Notes under the pieces: model-generated
Databases searched by the model: none
Told to the model about the DNA's origin: nothing
The model's input: the letters and a program-made list of their open reading frames with translations, nothing else
Position numbers and translations under genes: made by a program
Source of the DNA: Acidimicrobiaceae bacterium
GTDB lineage: Bacteria; Actinomycetota; Acidimicrobiia; Acidimicrobiales; Acidimicrobiaceae
Length of the DNA stretch: 23,884 nt
NCBI GenBank assembly: GCA_013044365.1
Contig: JABEUP010000231.1
Span: 1 to 23,884 of the forward strand
Reading direction: 5' to 3'
Shown: positions 8,462-16,997 of the stretch, one piece after another
Numbering within the stretch: the stretch's first letter is position 1
Layout: every line of letters begins with the position of its first letter

Positions 8462-10117
8462 CTAGGTGGTACCGCGCTCGCTGAGCTGCCTTCTCAAAAG
8501 CGCCTTATCAATCTTTCCGACGTTGGTTGTTGGAAGAACGTCAACGATCTCCAGTTGATCAGGGAACTTGTACTTTGCTACCCCGAAATCCTCCATAGCC
8601 TTTCGTATCTCATCTAGGCCCAAATCGGGAAACCCATCCCGCAATACCACAACAACACAGTTACGTTCGCCATAACGCCTATCAGGAAGGGAAATAGCGG
8701 CGACCTGTGCCACCGACGGCAAGCGGTAAATCAGATTTTCAACCTCCTCTGCACTGATTTTCTCGCCTGCCCGGTTGATCAAATCCTTAGTACGGCCCTC
8801 TACCACAAGGTTTCCACTAGGATGCCACCTCACCACGTCACCAGTCCGATACCATCCGTCTGGGGTGAAGGATCGGATATTATGTTCAGGTGCTTTGTAG
8901 TAGCCTCTCAGGGTATAGGGACCCCTAGTCAAGAGCTGGCCCATCTCTCCTGGTGGAACCGGATTGTCACTGTCGTCCACGATCTGTATTTCATCCGCCG
9001 GGCTAAGGGGCCGGCCTTGAGTATTCCAGATGATCTCCTCCGGATCGGTTAATCCAGTATAATTCAGCAATCCCTCAGCCATTCCAAACACCTGTTGAAG
9101 AACGCAGCCGAGAGTCGGCTGGATCTTTCTGGCCAGTTCAGGCGCGATTCGTGCGCCACCAACCTGGAAAACCTTCAAACTCGACAGATCGTGGCCGGGA
9201 TTATCAACCTCCGCATCAAGCCACCGCTGTGCAACGGCGGGAACGGCTGCAGCGACGGTTACCCCTTCGGCCTTTATAAGTCCCATGCAATATTCAGGCT
9301 CGGGACTGCGTGCCATCACAACCCGGCCACCCACATACAAGACTCCGAGCAATCCGGGACATGCAAGCGGGAAATTATGCGAGGCCGGAAGTGCCACCAG
9401 ATAAACAGTGTCGGAGTCAAACCCACAAGTTGCAGCACTCTGGCGGAAGTTGTATCCATAGTCATCGTGTGACCTTGGAATCAATTTGGGAAGTCCGGTG
9501 GTCCCACCCGAGAGAAGAAATACAGCAACATCGCCAGAGTTGGGACGCATAGGACTGAGGATCGCCTCCGCCTCGCCGGACGAGGCAGGAACCTCAATCA
9601 GGCGCCGCAGATCGATTGACCCTTCGGCTATGAAGTCTCCAACCACAAATACATCTTGGATACTTTGGCATGACTTTGCCACATCCCAAGCCAGGGATTG
9701 ATGGTCGTAACCCTTGATTTCGTCGGGAACCACGATAGCCTTTGCGCCCGAGTGATCCGCGAAGTAGCTTAGTTCATTCGAGCGGTGGCCCGGTAAAGCC
9801 ATGATCGGAATTACGCCAATCCGCGAACATGCATAAACTAGAGCCACAAATTCCCAGCAGTTTGGCAGCTGTACAACAATGCAGTCTCCGCGCCGGTAGC
9901 CTCTTATCCATAAGTTCAAAGCCAGGCCATCAGACAAATCGGCAAGTTCTTTATATGACAGGCGTATATCGCCGTCGGTCAACGCCTGTTTGTCTCCAAA
10001 TCGAGCGGCAGATTCCCGCAAATATTGGTCAAGTGTCTTGCCGTTCCAGTATCCAAGTTCCCGATATCGCCTAGCAAAATCCTCGGGCCACGCGACTAAT
10101 CCATCCGCAATGTTCAT
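8462..10117 (-). CDS. Aryl-acid:AMP ligase (EntE/DhbE/YbtE family), salicylate-type
   Basis: This enzyme adenylates an aryl carboxylic acid with ATP and would pass it to a carrier protein or CoA. Counting from ATG 10117 (551 residues), the P-loop-like motif is LLSGGTTGLPKLIPRSH (about 202-218), the aryl-binding loop LPASHNFPLACPG has H247, N248, F249 and C253, the A5 motif FGMAEGLLNYTG has L351, and WYRTGDVVRW and VEGRTKDLINRAGEKIS follow, with the catalytic Lys in TTNVGKIDKALL. In DhbE the positions matching C253 and L351 are S240 and V337; as I recall, Cys and Leu there mark salicylate-activating enzymes. An upstream ATG (10153) is possible, but 10117 has GGGGAGGA 11 bases upstream and matches the family N-terminus. 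It follows the flavin hydroxylase by 65 bases. Confidence 0.88.
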   Translation of the reverse strand: MNIADGLVAWPEDFARRYRELGYWNGKTLDQYLRESAARFGDKQALTDGDIRLSYKELADLSDGLALNLWIRGYRRGDCIVVQLPNCWEFVALVYACSRIGVIPIMALPGHRSNELSYFADHSGAKAIVVPDEIKGYDHQSLAWDVAKSCQSIQDVFVVGDFIAEGSIDLRRLIEVPASSGEAEAILSPMRPNSGDVAVFLLSGGTTGLPKLIPRSHDDYGYNFRQSAATCGFDSDTVYLVALPASHNFPLACPGLLGVLYVGGRVVMARSPEPEYCMGLIKAEGVTVAAAVPAVAQRWLDAEVDNPGHDLSSLKVFQVGGARIAPELARKIQPTLGCVLQQVFGMAEGLLNYTGLTDPEEIIWNTQGRPLSPADEIQIVDDSDNPVPPGEMGQLLTRGPYTLRGYYKAPEHNIRSFTPDGWYRTGDVVRWHPSGNLVVEGRTKDLINRAGEKISAEEVENLIYRLPSVAQVAAISLPDRRYGERNCVVVVLRDGFPDLGLDEIRKAMEDFGVAKYKFPDQLEIVDVLPTTNVGKIDKALLRRQLSERGTT

Positions 10118-10182
10118 TGTGTAAATATTCCTCCCCACACAACTAAACATCATTTTTCATGAGTAACAAAATCGACCCGGTA

Positions 10183-11799
10183 TCAGGCCATTAGCAAACC
10201 GAACTCAGCATCGGTACTTACAGGTATTCCGACGAAATCACATCTTCCTGAAAGTATTGAGGTAGAGGCCTGATCCTTATCAAAGACTTCGTCAATTATC
10301 ATGGATGCTACCCCGTTATACAGGCGGGCTTCTTCGGCCAATAGAGTCCTTTGCAATCGGCTGCCTCCACATATGGCAACCAGCATGGGCCTTGCAGCTA
10401 GCAGCTGGATGAGTCGGGCCTTTGCAGGAGCAAAACCGCCGTCGGAATCAGCTATCTCTATAATTGCGGCAAATGGATCCTGGTCCAGTTCCGGAGCATT
10501 GGTTTGGAGCCTGAGCTCTGTTAAACCTCCAATAGTTTGTACAAGCGCTTGCCTTGCATATGGAGACACATACTTTACGCCCATAATCCGTGATGTTGCG
10601 GTAACCCTGGGAAAATGGAACGGTGTGGTCAGAGGATCGGCATTAACCTGTTTCCTCCACCACCGCATAACAGTTTCGAAGAATCGTGGGTCTCTGCGAT
10701 TAACCCGGTCGCCGCTTATTGCGCGGGTAAGGAAATGAAACCCAAACTGGGGCGGTTCCATCGCAGAATAGTATTTGCCAAAGTTCTCCCACCATGCAAG
10801 GCTGGGTTCGGCTGAAGCTTGAATGTCTTCCACAAGCGGGCGCCGTTCCTGTTCGTAATTGTCCAGGGCCGCATCCAGATCTTCTCCGTAATTGGAAATA
10901 CAAACGGCCAAAGATGCGGCGTCCTCCATCGCCATTTTTGTGCCTGACCCCACCGAAAAATGTGCCGTATGGGCGCTGTCGCCCAACAGCACGCAATTAT
11001 CCGCACGCCAGCCCCGGTTTTTAATTGTCCGAAAATTTGCCCAGCGGGAATTATTTACAAGCAGCTCGGATCCGTTGGTCTGCGTGGCAAAGAGAGCCTG
11101 AAGATAATCTTTGGAGACCATATCGCTGGGACCAGGCGGTTGGGTAACATCGAAGCGGTTCATGCCGGCCCGAAGCCAGGTATGCTCATCCGTCTCGACG
11201 ATGAAGGTACCCATGGAATCATTGAGTGGATACCCGTGGACAGCAAATACGCCGTGTTCCGACTCTTCGAACAGAAAAGTAAGCCCGTTGAACTGGTAGG
11301 TGGTGCCGAACCAGATGAACTTAGCGCTTGATCGTGAGATAACTGGCTCAAAGGAGTCCGCAAATTCGCTCCTGACAAGCGAGTTTGCGCCATCGCTCGC
11401 CACTATCAGATCAAAATCACGCAATTGGTCGAGGCTACTGACAACGGTTTGGAACCTCAAATCCACTCCGACCTCGGACGCCCGCTGGTATAGGAGCCTC
11501 AGCAGTTCCTTACGGGCAATTGCAGCCATTCCATTACCACCGCACCGAAGCGTTTCACCCTTAAGCCGCATTTCTATCTGGTCCCACGTCTTTCCCGAAG
11601 CACCCAGCCGGTTCCGCAGTACCGGATCAGCCGCACCAAGATTAGAGAGCGTGGCGTCAGAAAAAACCACTCCAAATCCAAACGTGTCATCCGCACGATT
11701 GCGTTCGAAAACCACCACCTCGTGGCTGGGTGACAACTGCTTAGCCATAGTGGCGAAAAATACTCCGCCGGGACCACCACCGACGCAGGCGATTCTCAA
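10183..11799 (-). CDS. FAD-dependent monooxygenase, salicylyl-CoA 5-hydroxylase / anthraniloyl-CoA monooxygenase-like
   Basis: The 538-residue protein starts MRIACVGGGPGG, a Rossmann FAD motif. It continues with VFERNRADDTFGFGVVFSDAT (residues 30-50, split here between FERN and the GFGVVFSD block), which is characteristic of the salicylyl-CoA 5-hydroxylase/anthraniloyl-CoA monooxygenase group. DLIVASDGANSLVR (130-143) is the DG motif and LLGDSAHTAHFSVGSGTKMA (271-290) the second FAD motif. The TTG start at 11799 is chosen over one six codons upstream because GGAGGAG (11804-11810) lies just before it. Family members are either about 400 residues or fused to an OYE barrel at about 770. This one has a tail of only about 140 residues whose end (SILSGRCDFVGI) resembles the last strand of an OYE barrel. 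The next gene is an aryl-AMP ligase, as in the sdg salicylate pathway. Confidence 0.85.
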   Translation of the reverse strand: MRIACVGGGPGGVFFATMAKQLSPSHEVVVFERNRADDTFGFGVVFSDATLSNLGAADPVLRNRLGASGKTWDQIEMRLKGETLRCGGNGMAAIARKELLRLLYQRASEVGVDLRFQTVVSSLDQLRDFDLIVASDGANSLVRSEFADSFEPVISRSSAKFIWFGTTYQFNGLTFLFEESEHGVFAVHGYPLNDSMGTFIVETDEHTWLRAGMNRFDVTQPPGPSDMVSKDYLQALFATQTNGSELLVNNSRWANFRTIKNRGWRADNCVLLGDSAHTAHFSVGSGTKMAMEDAASLAVCISNYGEDLDAALDNYEQERRPLVEDIQASAEPSLAWWENFGKYYSAMEPPQFGFHFLTRAISGDRVNRRDPRFFETVMRWWRKQVNADPLTTPFHFPRVTATSRIMGVKYVSPYARQALVQTIGGLTELRLQTNAPELDQDPFAAIIEIADSDGGFAPAKARLIQLLAARPMLVAICGGSRLQRTLLAEEARLYNGVASMIIDEVFDKDQASTSILSGRCDFVGIPVSTDAEFGLLMA

Positions 11800-11902
11800 A
11801 TTACTCCTCCAAACCAATCATCGAGGGCATACCATGGAATTTGTTAGCCTGAAAGAACCCGCTCAACGACATAACGCACCAACTATGCTAGGTGCCGCGA
11901 AA

Positions 11903-11930
11903 ATTATCATTGCTGTGACCTGGTTCTCAA
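11903..11930 (-). promoter_or_regulatory. Candidate sigma70-like promoter for the monooxygenase-ligase pair
   Basis: Read on the minus strand, TTGAGA (11930-11925, five of six consensus bases) is followed by a 16-base spacer and GATAAT (11908-11903, five of six). This would start transcription about 95 bases before the TTG start of the flavin monooxygenase. It lies in the 169-base gap after the DUF167 gene and is the best -35/-10 pair I found in the window. It suggests the two aromatic genes have their own promoter, separate from the repair genes upstream. Confidence 0.5.
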
Positions 11931-11968
11931 GGCGAGGTAACTCAACAAATGACCGAAACACCATGTCA

Positions 11969-12244
11969 TCATTCGGCAGGTGGCCCATGCAGCTCCCCGA
12001 GCTTAGCCAAGTATTTCTCCTCGAGTTCATCGGGAACGAAGACAAGCTTATTTCTCGATGACTTCCCAGAGACTAGTGATAACCGAGAAGGTGCAACCCG
12101 GAGCCATTTCGCAATGAGTTCCAAGGCAGCGGCATTAGCCTTTCCTCCCTCTGGGGGCATCCCCACCGCAACGTTCAAAATCCCACCGCGGAGCATAATC
12201 TCGTTCCTTGACGATCTTGGCAATACCCTGATCATTATGAGCAA
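11969..12244 (-). CDS. DUF167 / YggU-family small protein
   Basis: The 91-residue product carries the DUF167 pattern: an N-terminal IRVLPRSSRNEI strand, then LNVAVGMPPEGGKANAAALELIAKWLRV and LSLVSGKSSRNKLVFV. The PPEGGKAN segment and SGxxSRNK are family hallmarks, and length is normal (about 90-100). The molecular function of the family is unknown. The TTG start at 12244 is preferred because GGAGG, lying in the last codons of the upstream methyltransferase, is six bases away; an in-frame ATG three codons later lacks this. Only three bases separate it from the methyltransferase stop, so translation is probably coupled. Confidence 0.88.
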   Translation of the reverse strand: MLIMIRVLPRSSRNEIMLRGGILNVAVGMPPEGGKANAAALELIAKWLRVAPSRLSLVSGKSSRNKLVFVPDELEEKYLAKLGELHGPPAE

Positions 12245-12247
12245 GCA

Positions 12248-12889
12248 TCACCTCCGGCGGAAAACCGACCACGTGCCCGGCCCCGATTCGGAGGACACTC
12301 CCGCAAACGCACTGCCAAGTGCCGTGGAGACGTCGGCCGGGGACAGGTAGATTGGAGTCTGATTCCCACTGGTGCTAACCCAGACCAGGTAACCCCCGCG
12401 GGTCAAGATACGGTCGACTTCGTCTGGAAACAATAGGGTATTAACGCAGAACAGGCCATCAACTGATCCCGGGGCTACTGGAAGCATCGCACCATCACCG
12501 CGGATGCGAAAACCCTTATCAGAGGTCGACCGTACAAGCATTTCGAAACTGATGTCAATGCATAAGAGTGAATCAAACTGATTTGAAAGTAGCGACGAAT
12601 ATGCACCCGTACCGCATCCGAGCTCAATGCCAACCCCACCCGGGACTATTCCTCCGCGCTTCAATGCATCTAATAACGGCATTGAACGCGAGTCGAAATC
12701 CTTGTCCTTCCAGGTTTGCGCCATCTCATCAAAAAGCTTTACAACCTTAGCCGCGCGTTCCGAGGTCCATCCCCCTCGATCAAAGGCCACCTGATGGGTG
12801 ACTTTACGCATAGGATGATCCGCATTCATGCCGCCATCTCTCGCCACGATGTCCTCTGTTGGCTCCAGATACTTAAGTTCAGCGTCCAC
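12248..12889 (-). CDS. Class I SAM-dependent methyltransferase
   Basis: This 213-residue protein has an N-terminal segment HPMRKVTHQVAFDRGGWTSE followed by VVKLFDEMAQTW, then motif I GIELGCGTGAYSSLL near residue 86, an acidic position in LLCIDISFEML, and GAMLPVAPGSVDGLFCVNTLLF. The fold assignment is firm and the substrate is unknown. The GTG start has AAGGGG five bases upstream. It begins 32 bases after uvrB and overlaps the ribosome-binding site of the DUF167 gene, so it appears to belong to the rpsA-coaE-uvrB transcription unit. The short length leaves no room for an extra substrate domain, so a small-molecule or peptide substrate is more likely than DNA (inference). Confidence 0.83.
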   Translation of the reverse strand: MDAELKYLEPTEDIVARDGGMNADHPMRKVTHQVAFDRGGWTSERAAKVVKLFDEMAQTWKDKDFDSRSMPLLDALKRGGIVPGGVGIELGCGTGAYSSLLSNQFDSLLCIDISFEMLVRSTSDKGFRIRGDGAMLPVAPGSVDGLFCVNTLLFPDEVDRILTRGGYLVWVSTSGNQTPIYLSPADVSTALGSAFAGVSSESGPGTWSVFRRR

Positions 12890-12921
12890 TTATACCCCTT
12901 GCCTGATATTTGAAAGATCTG

Positions 12922-14937
12922 CTAACCGCGCGCATCCTTCAACTGATTCTCCAAATCCTTTATTTCGTCCCGAATTCGAGCCGCATACTCAAATCTAAGG
13001 TCAGCGGAGGCCTTGTACATCTCCTCTTCCAATGACTGGATCAAAGAAACCAATTCGTTCAGGCCTAATTGTGTGACATCTAATCCGTGATCGTGTTTTT
13101 TGGACCTCTTCGACGAGTTCGGTACGATCGACTTGGTAGTTGATCTAAGCTGATCAAGAATATCCGAAACTGCTTTCCTGATCGTCTGGGGTGAAATGCC
13201 ATGTTCCAGATTGTATGCATGTTGGATATTTCGACGTCTCTCCGTCTCCGAAATAGCCTTCATCATGGACTTAGTAATGTTATCAGCATAGAGAATTACA
13301 AAGCCTTCAACGTTTCTTGCCGCCCTTCCAATTGTCTGGATCAATGAAGTTTCGGATCGCAGGAAGCCCTCTTTATCAGCATCTAATATCGCGACAAGTG
13401 AAACTTCGGGAAGATCGAGGCCTTCTCGCAAGAGGTTGATACCCACCAGAACATCGAACTCACCCAGTCTCAAGTCTCTGAGGATCTGGATTCGCTCCAG
13501 AGTCTCAATATTTGAGTGCAAGTAACGTACCCGTAAACCTAATTCCACCAGATATTCAGTTAAATCCTCGGACATCTTCTTGGTTAGTGTGGTAATCAGC
13601 ACCCGCTCACCCGCAGCGGTCCGTCCGCGGATTTCCGATACCAAATCATCTATCTGTCCTTTGGTCGGCCGTACCTCAACTTTTGGATCCATTAGCCCGG
13701 TGGGTCTTATTATCTGCTCCACAACCTGGTCTGATTGGGAAATCTCGTATGACGACGGAGTTGCCGACATGAAGATAGCCTGGCTGATCTTATTGTAGAA
13801 TTCGTCAAATCGTAGTGGTCTGTTATCAAGGGCGGATGGTAGCCGGAAGCCGTGTTCGACCAGAGTCTCTTTACGCGATCTGTCGCCGGAGTACTGTCCA
13901 TGAATCTGGGGTACCGCAACATGAGACTCGTCAATAACCAACAGAAAGTCTTTCGGGAAATAGTCAATGAGCGTGAACGGTGGTTCTCCCGGTTTACGAC
14001 CGTCCAGGTGTCGGGAGTAGTTCTCGATGCCGTGGCAGAAGCCCACCTCCGCCAGCATTTCGAGGTCAAATTGAGTACGCATGCTCAGCCTTTGCGCCTC
14101 TAGGAGCCGGCCTGAGTCTCCAAGTTCATTGAGGCGAACCCTCAATTCCTCCCGTATGGATTCAGTAGCTTTGTTAATTGTCTCATCGCTGGCCACGTAG
14201 TGGGTGGCCGGAAAAACAGCCAGTTCATCCAGAACCTGGTACTGCTCACCGGTGAGGGTGTCCACTTTGACAATCCGCTCCACCTCGTCGCCAAACATCT
14301 CAATGCGAAAGGCCATCTCCTCATATGAAGGGTGAATTTCCAATGTATCTCCTCGAACACGAAACTTCCCCCTGACCAGGTTGATGTCATTTCGCTCATA
14401 GCGCATATCGACGAGCTTTTTCAACACCTCGCGTAGATTGAAACTTTCTCCCACTCTGAAAAATTGAAGTTTGTCCAGGTACTCGCTTGGCGAACCCAGA
14501 CCATAAATACATGACACGGAAGCCACAACGATGACATCGCGCCTGGTCAGCAGCGCAGATGTGGCAGAATGACGAAGTCGGTCTATCTCGTCATTTACTG
14601 TCGCGTCCTTCTCGATAAAAGTGTCTGAAGTCGGCAGATAGGCTTCAGGTTGGTAATAGTCGTAGTAAGAGACAAAATATTCAACCCGGTTGCGGGGGAA
14701 AAAGTCCTGAAACTCAGAGGCCAGCTGGGCGGCCAGAGATTTGTTGGGAGCAATCACGAGAGTAGGCTTCTGAACAGACTCGATGGTCCAGGCAATTGTT
14801 GCACTCTTACCGGAACCGGTAATACCTAACAGAGTTTGAAAGCGTTGACCGCGGTTAATCCCTTCGGAAAGCCTCTCGATAGCCTGAGGCTGATCTCCAG
14901 CTGGAGAGTATGGAGCTACAACTTCAAACCTGGTCAC
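12922..14937 (-). CDS. uvrB: UvrABC excinuclease subunit B (helicase-like)
   Basis: UvrB verifies the lesion and recruits UvrC. The 671-residue protein has Walker A GITGSGKS at residues 38-45, the damage-probing beta-hairpin region (SYYDYYQPEAYLPTSDTFIE), the DExH-type box DESHVAVPQIHGQY, motif V LREGLDLPEVSLVAILDADK, motif VI IQTIGRAARN, and a C-terminal UVR domain (LIQSLEEEMYKASADLRFEYAARIRDEI) that contacts UvrC; the latter is split here into SLEEEMYKA and RFEYAARIRDEI blocks. The start is GTG with a weak GAGTGG upstream. It follows coaE by 22 bases. No LexA-like box is visible in front of it. Confidence 0.97.
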   Translation of the reverse strand: MTRFEVVAPYSPAGDQPQAIERLSEGINRGQRFQTLLGITGSGKSATIAWTIESVQKPTLVIAPNKSLAAQLASEFQDFFPRNRVEYFVSYYDYYQPEAYLPTSDTFIEKDATVNDEIDRLRHSATSALLTRRDVIVVASVSCIYGLGSPSEYLDKLQFFRVGESFNLREVLKKLVDMRYERNDINLVRGKFRVRGDTLEIHPSYEEMAFRIEMFGDEVERIVKVDTLTGEQYQVLDELAVFPATHYVASDETINKATESIREELRVRLNELGDSGRLLEAQRLSMRTQFDLEMLAEVGFCHGIENYSRHLDGRKPGEPPFTLIDYFPKDFLLVIDESHVAVPQIHGQYSGDRSRKETLVEHGFRLPSALDNRPLRFDEFYNKISQAIFMSATPSSYEISQSDQVVEQIIRPTGLMDPKVEVRPTKGQIDDLVSEIRGRTAAGERVLITTLTKKMSEDLTEYLVELGLRVRYLHSNIETLERIQILRDLRLGEFDVLVGINLLREGLDLPEVSLVAILDADKEGFLRSETSLIQTIGRAARNVEGFVILYADNITKSMMKAISETERRRNIQHAYNLEHGISPQTIRKAVSDILDQLRSTTKSIVPNSSKRSKKHDHGLDVTQLGLNELVSLIQSLEEEMYKASADLRFEYAARIRDEIKDLENQLKDARG

Positions 14938-14959
14938 GTATCCACTCTAAAACGAGGTT

Positions 14960-15565
14960 TCAATATAACGCTTTCAACTCGCTCCACAACTCGGCAACCT
15001 TCCGGTCAAGAGTGACGTTATCAACCGAATTATCGATAACATAATCAGCCCCCGATATTCGTTGCTCCCTGGAGATCTGGCTGGAAATTCTGCTGCGGAC
15101 TTCTTCCTCTGTCATATCTCTTGAGCTGACAACACGCGCCACCGCCAACTCCTCTGGAAGATCCACGACGATTACCTTGGTGAATCCGTATCGCTCAACG
15201 GCATTAGTTTCAAACAGAAGGGGCAGTACGACAATCACCGGGAATTTGCGTTGAGCAAAACAATTTACGACTTGCGCCTTGATCTCTTTTTCTATAAGTG
15301 GATGAAGGATGCTATTAAGGTCAGCAAGGGAGTCTGGATCGGCAAAGACTGTGCCAGCGAGTTTTGGCCTGTCTAAAGAACCATCACCAGCCAGCACAGA
15401 ACTGCCAAACCGCTTTACAACCATTTCCAGGCCTTCAGAACCCGGTTCCACAACTTTGCGTGCAACCAGGTCCGAGTCAATTATGCAGGCACCTGCGTTA
15501 GCCAATTTATCCGAAACGGTGCTCTTGCCTGAACCAATTCCACCAGTCAGGCCAATAATCGGCAT
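14960..15565 (-). CDS. coaE: Dephospho-CoA kinase
   Basis: CoaE phosphorylates the 3'-hydroxyl of dephospho-CoA in the last step of CoA synthesis. The protein starts MPIIGLTGGIGSGKSTVSD, with the P-loop at residues 8-16, then IIDSDLVARKVVEPGSEG (substrate Asp), LADLNSILHPLIEKEI, IVVLPLLFETNAVERYG and SRDMTEEEVRSRISSQ. This start gives 201 residues, the usual length. It has no Shine-Dalgarno and lies 13 bases after the rpsA stop. An in-frame ATG at 15586 overlaps that stop (ATGACTAA) and would add seven residues through coupling. The still longer open frame up to 15706 overlaps rpsA and is unlikely. Co-transcription with rpsA and uvrB is expected. Confidence 0.93.
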   Translation of the reverse strand: MPIIGLTGGIGSGKSTVSDKLANAGACIIDSDLVARKVVEPGSEGLEMVVKRFGSSVLAGDGSLDRPKLAGTVFADPDSLADLNSILHPLIEKEIKAQVVNCFAQRKFPVIVVLPLLFETNAVERYGFTKVIVVDLPEELAVARVVSSRDMTEEEVRSRISSQISREQRISGADYVIDNSVDNVTLDRKVAELWSELKALY

Positions 15566-15578
15566 AGAAGCGGAGCTG

Positions 15579-16997
15579 TTAGTCATCTCCCGATTCAGAT
15601 GATCCCGAGTTGGCGGCCAGAGTATCATCGACCTGCGCGGACTCGGCAAATTCATCCTCTGGCTTTCCACCCGACGCCGGAAGCTCCAATCCGTGTTCAG
15701 CCACATATTCAGCCCAGGCTGCCTGAGCCTCAGTCTCGGGGGTAAAGTCTAAAGAGTAGTCGATATGACCGATATAATTGCCCTCGTCATCATAGGCGTG
15801 TTCCCCGAAGGCCTCACGGTATTCAGCAGCGACTTCCCCGCCCTCGGCAGCTTGCTTAATGGAAAGTGAAATCCGGCGTCGCTGCAAATCAATGTCGATG
15901 ATTTTTACCCATAGCTCCTCCCCTGGCTGTACAACCTGCTCAGGAAGATCTACGTGGTGAGCTGCCATCTCAGAAATATGCACAAGGCCTTCAATACCCT
16001 CGCCGACCTGAATAAATGAACCAAATGGAACCAACTTGGTTACGCGGCCATAGACCAGTTCTCCGACCTTGTGAGCATTGGCAAACTCCTGCCAGGGATC
16101 GCTCTGAGTTGCCTTGAGTGAGAGGGAAATCCGCTCTTTGTCCAAATCGACGTCAAGAACCAATACCTGAATTTCGTCACCGACTTGAACCACTGATGAC
16201 GGATGATCCACATGTTTCCAGGAAAGCTCCGACACGTGAACCAGGCCGTCCATTCCGCCGAGGTCGACAAAGACTCCAAAGTTAACCACTGATGAAACAA
16301 CGCCCCGACGGACTTCACCTGGTTTGAGATTCTCAAGGAACTCCTCACGCTGCTCCTTCTGGGTCTCTTCCAGCCATGATCTTCGAGACAACACAACATT
16401 GTTTCGGTTCTTGTCGAGTTCGATGATTTTAGCCTCGACCATTTTGCCAACATAGGGCTGGAGATCTCTTACCCTTCGAAGTTCGACCAGTGAAGCTGGG
16501 AGAAATCCCCTTAGGCCAATATCTACGATGAGGCCACCCTTTACCACTTCGATGACGGGTCCCTTTACTACTCCATTAGCGTTCTTGATCGCCTCGATGG
16601 TACCCCATGCACGCTCGTACTGAGCGCGCTTCTTGGAAAGGATCAACCGGCCTTCCTTGTCCTCCTTTTGGAGAACCAGAGCTTCAATCTCCTCGCCGAG
16701 CTGGACGACCTCAAATGGGTTAATGTCGTGTCGGATTGAAAGCTCCCGCGCAGGAATAACTCCCTCTGATTTGAAGCCGATGTCAAGGAGAACTTCGTCC
16801 TTATCAACCTTCACCACCTTGCCGAATACGAGATCGCCGTCCTCGAATTCAACGATGGTGCCAGCAATCGCGTCGTCGAGAGAAGTTTCCCCTAGGTCGT
16901 CAAAGACGATCACGCGTGGTATGTACTCCCCTTCGGGAATTGCCTCTACGGTCGAGGAGATTCCATCTGTATCAGGGGTGTTAGTAGTATCGGACAT
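15579..16997 (-). CDS. rpsA: 30S ribosomal protein S1 (four S1 repeats)
   Basis: S1 binds mRNA on the 30S subunit. The 472-residue protein contains four OB-fold S1 repeats at about residues 53-123, 141-206, 226-295 and 311-382. The last two carry the strongest consensus (NFGVFVDLGGMDGLVHVSEL and PFGSFIQVGEGIEGLVHISE). Four repeats with an acidic N-terminal extension is the actinobacterial form; E. coli S1 has six. The C-terminal 90 residues are acidic and low in complexity, ending SSESGDD. The ATG start has no clear Shine-Dalgarno. The gap to the upstream polA is 183 bases, so it probably has its own promoter. Confidence 0.96.
   Translation of the reverse strand: MSDTTNTPDTDGISSTVEAIPEGEYIPRVIVFDDLGETSLDDAIAGTIVEFEDGDLVFGKVVKVDKDEVLLDIGFKSEGVIPARELSIRHDINPFEVVQLGEEIEALVLQKEDKEGRLILSKKRAQYERAWGTIEAIKNANGVVKGPVIEVVKGGLIVDIGLRGFLPASLVELRRVRDLQPYVGKMVEAKIIELDKNRNNVVLSRRSWLEETQKEQREEFLENLKPGEVRRGVVSSVVNFGVFVDLGGMDGLVHVSELSWKHVDHPSSVVQVGDEIQVLVLDVDLDKERISLSLKATQSDPWQEFANAHKVGELVYGRVTKLVPFGSFIQVGEGIEGLVHISEMAAHHVDLPEQVVQPGEELWVKIIDIDLQRRRISLSIKQAAEGGEVAAEYREAFGEHAYDDEGNYIGHIDYSLDFTPETEAQAAWAEYVAEHGLELPASGGKPEDEFAESAQVDDTLAANSGSSESGDD

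Noticed and set aside
10301..10738. 145-residue plus-strand open frame
   Set aside because: Antisense shadow of the monooxygenase C-terminal region with no recognisable motif.
11300..12061. 253-residue plus-strand open frame
   Set aside because: It lies opposite the start of the flavin monooxygenase and the DUF167 gene, whose products carry clear family motifs. Its own translation is Ser/Arg-rich and shows no domain.
15566..15706. N-terminal extension of coaE
   Set aside because: The extra residues overlap the acidic tail of rpsA in another frame and are absent from the family, which begins directly at the P-loop strand.
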